Source: Whitmania pigra (taxonomy: Eukaryota > Annelida > Clitellata > Hirudinida > Haemopidae). From it: 64,000 bases of DNA. The DNA is taken from positions 720,001 to 784,000 of the forward strand of contig JAJTWR010000284.1 of assembly GCA_021613335.1 (NCBI GenBank), written 5' to 3'. Position 1 is the stretch's first letter; each line of letters starts with the position of its first letter. The translations under genes were made by a program, and so were the position numbers. Below, one piece after another: positions 59,701 to 64,000 of the stretch. The notes below the pieces were generated by a model that saw nothing but the letters and a program-made list of their open reading frames with translations, was not told the DNA's origin and did not search any database.

Positions 59701-61659
59701 CCTCAGTGACAGTGTGTTCAACCTGGAGCCTTGCATTCACCTCGATGAAGTAATATTTCCCGGTCGATGTGTCCAGTAAGAACTCCACGGTTCCGGCGTT
59801 TTCGTAGCCGACGTGTTTAGCCAACTTGACGGCGTCTCGGGTCATGGAGTCACGGATATTTGGGTCCAAGTTGGGTGCCGGTGCAACCTCCACGACTTTC
59901 TGATGGCGCCTTTGGACTGAGCAGTCTCTTTCATATAGGTGGGCTACGTTACCGTATCTGGTAATAAAATAGAATTAATAGTTGGTTAGTTAATAAATGT
60001 TATTAGTTGAGTACTAGAATTTCCTTTCAATTGGTTAAGGCTTTCGCTTTCCTAGTCGTTCGAGAAATTTTTGACTAATTATTGGTTGATGAATTAAAAT
60101 AATAACATAATTAATAGCATTTCCTTAATGATTAATAATGAGTACGTAATGAGTAATTAATAGTTGGATAACCTTGATCGGCTGGGTTATCAAAATATGA
60201 ATCCAACACATGTTGTTGCATAGAAAAATTTAAAAGATCAATCACTTGTCTGCCAGTATTTGAACTTCAATGTGCCTAGGCTTCACAATGAACTTTTCGA
60301 GAAAAAGTGAACCATTGCCGAAGATGCCAAAGCTTCTGAGGTTGCCCTCTCGAATTGTTCTGGCACGTCCTGTAAAACATCAACATGACAATGACTGATG
60401 ACTAAATTTGGAGAGAAATTAATTTCGTGTAAAATATGGAAAGATATTTTAACCGGAATGCTAATGCTGATGAAACAAAATGCACAATATTTTCACCAGA
60501 ACGCTCCACAATATTTTTCTGCATTGATGCACGTCCACCCTAAATCCAATCTTTCTAGAATTCAGAAAAACGAGATTTCACTCACTTCGATATTATTCAC
60601 TTTCCTCATCCCTCTTCCTCCACCTCCGTAGGCTGCTTTGAAGATGACTGGCATTCCGTGTTCCTTGCAAAAGTCGAGAGCTTCCTGAATGTTGGACACA
60701 GGGCCAGGACTCCCTGGAACCACGGTGACCCCTGGCAAAAAAAAAACACATGTCTTAGTGATGAATCACATCTAAATTTCAACGTCTCAACCAACCTGCT
60801 TCTAGGGCAAATGTCCTAGCCATGGTCTTTTCACCCATTGCTTTGATGGCCTCGGGATTTGGGCCGACCAGATTGATTCCCGCCCCCACGATGGCGTCTG
60901 CGAAATCTCCTCTCTCGGAGAGAAAACCGTATCCCGGATGTATGGCGTCCACGTCATTTTCCTGTTTGGAATTTTTGTGATTTTGTGGTTGTTGGTAATC
61001 GAACCTACGATTTGAATCCAATGTTGAGGACGATTATGATGATGATGATAATCTACCTTTGCTATCCTTATGATGTCAGGTATGCAAAGGTAAGCAGCCA
61101 CTGGAGGTAACCCCTTTCCTACGAGGTAAGATTCATCGCACTTGAACCTGTGCATCATACCCCTGTCTTGCTCTGAGTAGATGGACACCGTTCTTATGCC
61201 CATCTCGTTGCATGCTCTGAACACTCTGACGGCAATTTCACCTGAAATACAAATTTGGAATATTGTTCATAATTAGTATAACCAATAATATTTCCAGTGG
61301 GTATAGAATAAATTTTGAACAGCGAATATATTTAATGGAATGCGATGCTATAAGTCGCTCTTAAATTTTTAGTTTACCTCTGTTGGCCACCAAAAGTTTC
61401 TTGATGGGTCGAATTTTGCGGTCCTTGATGTCAGTTTTGGCTTTGAAGTTTTTCACGGAAGTGGTCAAGCGTTTCACAGAGCCCTGTAAGCTCTTCGGTA
61501 CCATGCCGACCTGTCGAGTGAATAGGCGGTTAATTATCTTACTAAATTAACGGTAGCAGTCGGCGTTTACAGCTCAGCCGTTACTATCTTTACCTGGCAA
61601 AGGAGTGATGTTGTGGACTGACAGGTCAAAAGATTCAGTCTTTGCCTGAGTCGCAACAT
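53785..61659 (-). CDS. PC: Pyruvate carboxylase, mitochondrial (one-base frameshift in exon 6)
   Basis: Biotin enzyme making oxaloacetate from pyruvate and bicarbonate. Exons: 61594-61659, 61378-61510, 61057-61241, 60796-60961, 60586-60731, 60246-60369, 59691-59957, 59245-59407, 58920-59102, 58358-58592, 58086-58163, 57662-57883, 57236-57392, 56823-56929, 56461-56594, 56065-56314, 55700-55828, 55291-55406, 54915-55094, 54532-54780, 54149-54289, 53785-54033; about 1226 residues if the frameshift is ignored (human 1178). An Arg/Leu-rich start fits a mitochondrial presequence. Biotin carboxylase: [45 protein letters not shown]. Carboxyltransferase: [41 protein letters not shown]. Biotin carrier: MSALKMEMV, where most enzymes have AMKM. 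Exon 6 is one base short: [14 protein letters not shown] reads in one frame and [20 protein letters not shown] in another. Confidence 0.95.
56337..56405. repeat. ATC/GTC trinucleotide tract in pyruvate carboxylase intron
   Basis: Run of ATC then GTC triplets in the short intron between exons 56461-56594 and 56065-56314; it creates poly-Asp and poly-His shadow frames. Confidence 0.85.
58700..58862 (-). repeat. tRNA-derived SINE, copy C (pyruvate carboxylase intron)
   Basis: Minus strand: AAGTTGGCTCAAGAGAATAGC (A-box-like), CAGCCCAGCTTGCACCGC, then tail GGAGGAAGCGCTATATAAATG with GGCCTAAGCG, matching copies at 24945 and 34718. It lies in the intron between exons 58920-59102 and 58358-58592. 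Confidence 0.7.
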
Positions 61660-64000
61660 TTTCACAGGTTCTTAGGCAAGGATTCGACTATCAACGTAAA
61701 CCTGGCAATCCGTTCCTCTTGTTTCTTGGCTTTCTTTAGAAAGACTTTGAATGAAATTTAAAAAAATAATCAGTGTTTTGTTTAGGCAGAAGCAATGTTT
61801 TGTTAAAATCAACATCTGAACAGCTGACGTTCCTGAAAGGAGTGTCGTTATTTTTGGCTCAGAATTTGTTATCAAATAGAATTCCTATATCGACGACACG
61901 ACAATTGTTAACAGATCCTGAATAATAATGAATGGCAGTGTCACAGAAAAACGAAAATGGAGTCTGACGAAATCATTGATTGTCTGAAGAGTCATTGTTT
62001 GCCTCGTCGTCCAATAAGTTCGGTCTTCTGAAGAATTCAACTAAAACAATGTCATTGTTGATCAGCAAGATTCTACCGAAAGTAGAAAGCGTAATGAGCT
62101 AATACGTGGCTCTAATGACCTGTCTAATATCTTGATCTTTGCATCCATTTTTCAAAGTTCAGGTGCAAATATCGCGACATGCAAGCCTCTTAGTCCGCGA
62201 GTTGAGAGATGAAAAGATTGGCAAAACAATCAAATTTTACTCAACGTTTGACCCTTGCGCCTAGGTTCAACAAATCGGTCTACATGTCGAGATACTTTTT
62301 TAGCTTTCTTAGTTTTTCTTTGAGCTAACAGGCAGGCGAGATTTTTGAAGAATGTGTAATAATGAAGATATCATTATTATTATTATTATCATTACAAATA
62401 ATATTAGTGTTAATGTTTTGTTGATGTCGTTTAGTCATACTACACTTCATTCACATTGTAACATATGCGATATTGTTTATTCAAAAGTGTTTCGCAGCAA
62501 AGACTTAATTCTGCTTATACATTTTGGAATTATTGTTAAAAAAGGTAAACGCTATAAAGTAGAGGATTTGTAACAGTTTGGTTGAACTGGTAATATTAAT
62601 TTTTTTAGCTCCAGGTGTTTGTCTTTATATTTATTTATATATTTATTTATTCTTCATAAACCTTTGAAATTCTAAACATTTAGAAAGCTAAGCTCTTAAA
62701 ACCTCTTAACACACTTACATCTTCCCTAGTGTCTATGTTCAAGGACAAACGCAGTGAATTCAAACTTTCAGAGCAAACGAAAAATATTCCCATTCGGTAG
62801 CATCGAGAAAACATAAATGACCTGATCTTTGGACAGCAATAAATTATTATTGTTGTTATTAGCATGTAATAACACATTTTATAATTATATATTAGTCATT
62901 GTTATAAAGAACGCATCTGTTTTCTAACCTGTAAAATATGGTTACACAAAGCTGTCTAAATCAACCAAGCTCTCTAAAGTAAGCGTTTTAACTCGGCCAG
63001 AGATGTTTTATATAAGCCTCTATTTACCGAAGAGACTGTTTAAAACTTAAATAATTCGCACAACCAATCACACAACCGCTAAACTTCAAACAATTCAACT
63101 ATCCACGCTTAAGCGTACGATACGAGATTTATTTTTAGACAGAAAGTTCTGACATTAAACAACTCATCTGTAGCTAAAACGGCGCTACACTGACTACGCT
63201 GCGCCACAAATTAGCGCCTACGAAATGGTACCAGGCGCCAGACAAACAGGTTGAAGTGATGGTAAGAATAAATCATGTGGTTGTAGAATTTTTTTCAAAC
63301 CTTGCAAATGCAATCAAGAAGGCCAGTTTAAAACGCACAAAGGAAGGATCCTATTTCAAAAGTGAAACGTTATCTGACTGGTCGAATAAAAATAACTTCA
63401 TTAACTCTCCAAGATATTCACACGAGTTGTAAACAAACAGTTCAAAGTTCAGCCTAGAGGTCATCCAGATTACAAGTCTAATGCATGGGAAGGGCTCGGT
63501 TAATTTTGAAATGAAGAAATGTTGGCTTTAGCAATTCATTTGTAGCACTAAAATCAGAGAAAACAGTTCTCGGGAATTTTACCAAAAAAGTAGCACTGAA
63601 AATACATTGGCCGTTAATTTCGTGACAATTATATAAATTATATAAATTATAGAAATTATAGAAATTACATAAATTATAGAAATTATAGATTATTATATTA
63701 TTATAATAATTGCTCACCAGCTTCTGTTATTATCGGCTCCAAGTTTCCTTAAAATTCTTCTTCCAGTAGATACGATTAGAAGCTGATATTGTTGGTCAAC
63801 TTTTACGAACTTTTGTGTGAAAGACGTTTCAAATGAGCCACTGTCTTCTCAAGTTTACGGAAGCCTTAAATACCAATGTACGTCTACGTTTCACCATTGT
63901 TGTTGTTGTTGTTGTTGTTGTTGTGTTGTTGTTGTTGTTATTGTTATTGCTATTATTATAATAGCACTTGATAATATTAATTATAATATTAATATTAATT
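61660..64000. other. Upstream of pyruvate carboxylase, no gene recognised
   Basis: About 2.3 kb with only short unrecognised frames on both strands. The pyruvate carboxylase promoter and any 5' non-coding exon should be at the left end. A GTT microsatellite lies near 63896-63945. Confidence 0.55.
63896..63945. repeat. GTT microsatellite
   Basis: About 15 TTG/GTT triplets with one slip, followed by TTATTG variants. Confidence 0.9.

Noticed and set aside
61660..64000. Possible additional gene upstream of pyruvate carboxylase
   Set aside because: Only short frames without motifs or credible splice sites.

Overview
The window is animal nuclear DNA: AT-rich, intron-dense, full of trinucleotide and longer tandem repeats, with genes on both strands and GT-AG introns. 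The gene set (natriuretic-peptide-receptor-type guanylyl cyclase, RXYLT1, RBBP5, FOXO-type forkhead, three Ly6/uPAR proteins, anoctamin-10, pyruvate carboxylase) is bilaterian. The repeat load and protein divergence suggest an invertebrate, plausibly a lophotrochozoan such as an annelid or leech; this species guess is weak. All exons were located by eye, and reading-phase arithmetic was used to check the splice junctions.

Layout. 1-23768 (minus): a receptor guanylyl cyclase with very long introns; its catalytic end lies beyond the left edge. Its largest intron (12745-20939) holds an apparently intact DNA transposon (14298-16980), a dead hAT transposase beside it and two minisatellites. Another intron holds a dead pogo/Tigger-like element. 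23769-29626: no gene seen, one tRNA-derived SINE. 29627-32694 (minus): RXYLT1, a dystroglycan-glycan xylosyltransferase. It sits head-to-head, 349 bp away, with RBBP5 (33044-39132, plus), a core subunit of MLL/SET1 H3K4 methyltransferases. 41207-43361 (plus): a two-exon FOXO-type forkhead factor. 44127-44825 and 45677-46458 (plus): two Ly6/uPAR three-finger proteins. 47130-51590 (minus): anoctamin-10. 52222-52773 (minus): a third Ly6 protein. 53785-61659 (minus): pyruvate carboxylase, all 22 coding exons, with a one-base frameshift in the biotin carboxylase domain as read here. 61660-64000: no gene recognised.

The genes do not form a pathway or operon; this is ordinary syntenic metazoan DNA. 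The most unusual items are the autonomous-looking transposon with 33-bp inverted ends, repeated subterminal motifs and a GC-AG intron; the long, basic-site-rich N-terminal extension of the guanylyl cyclase; the FOXO factor without a visible Akt site; the pyruvate carboxylase frameshift; and a SINE family with copies in introns and intergenic DNA.
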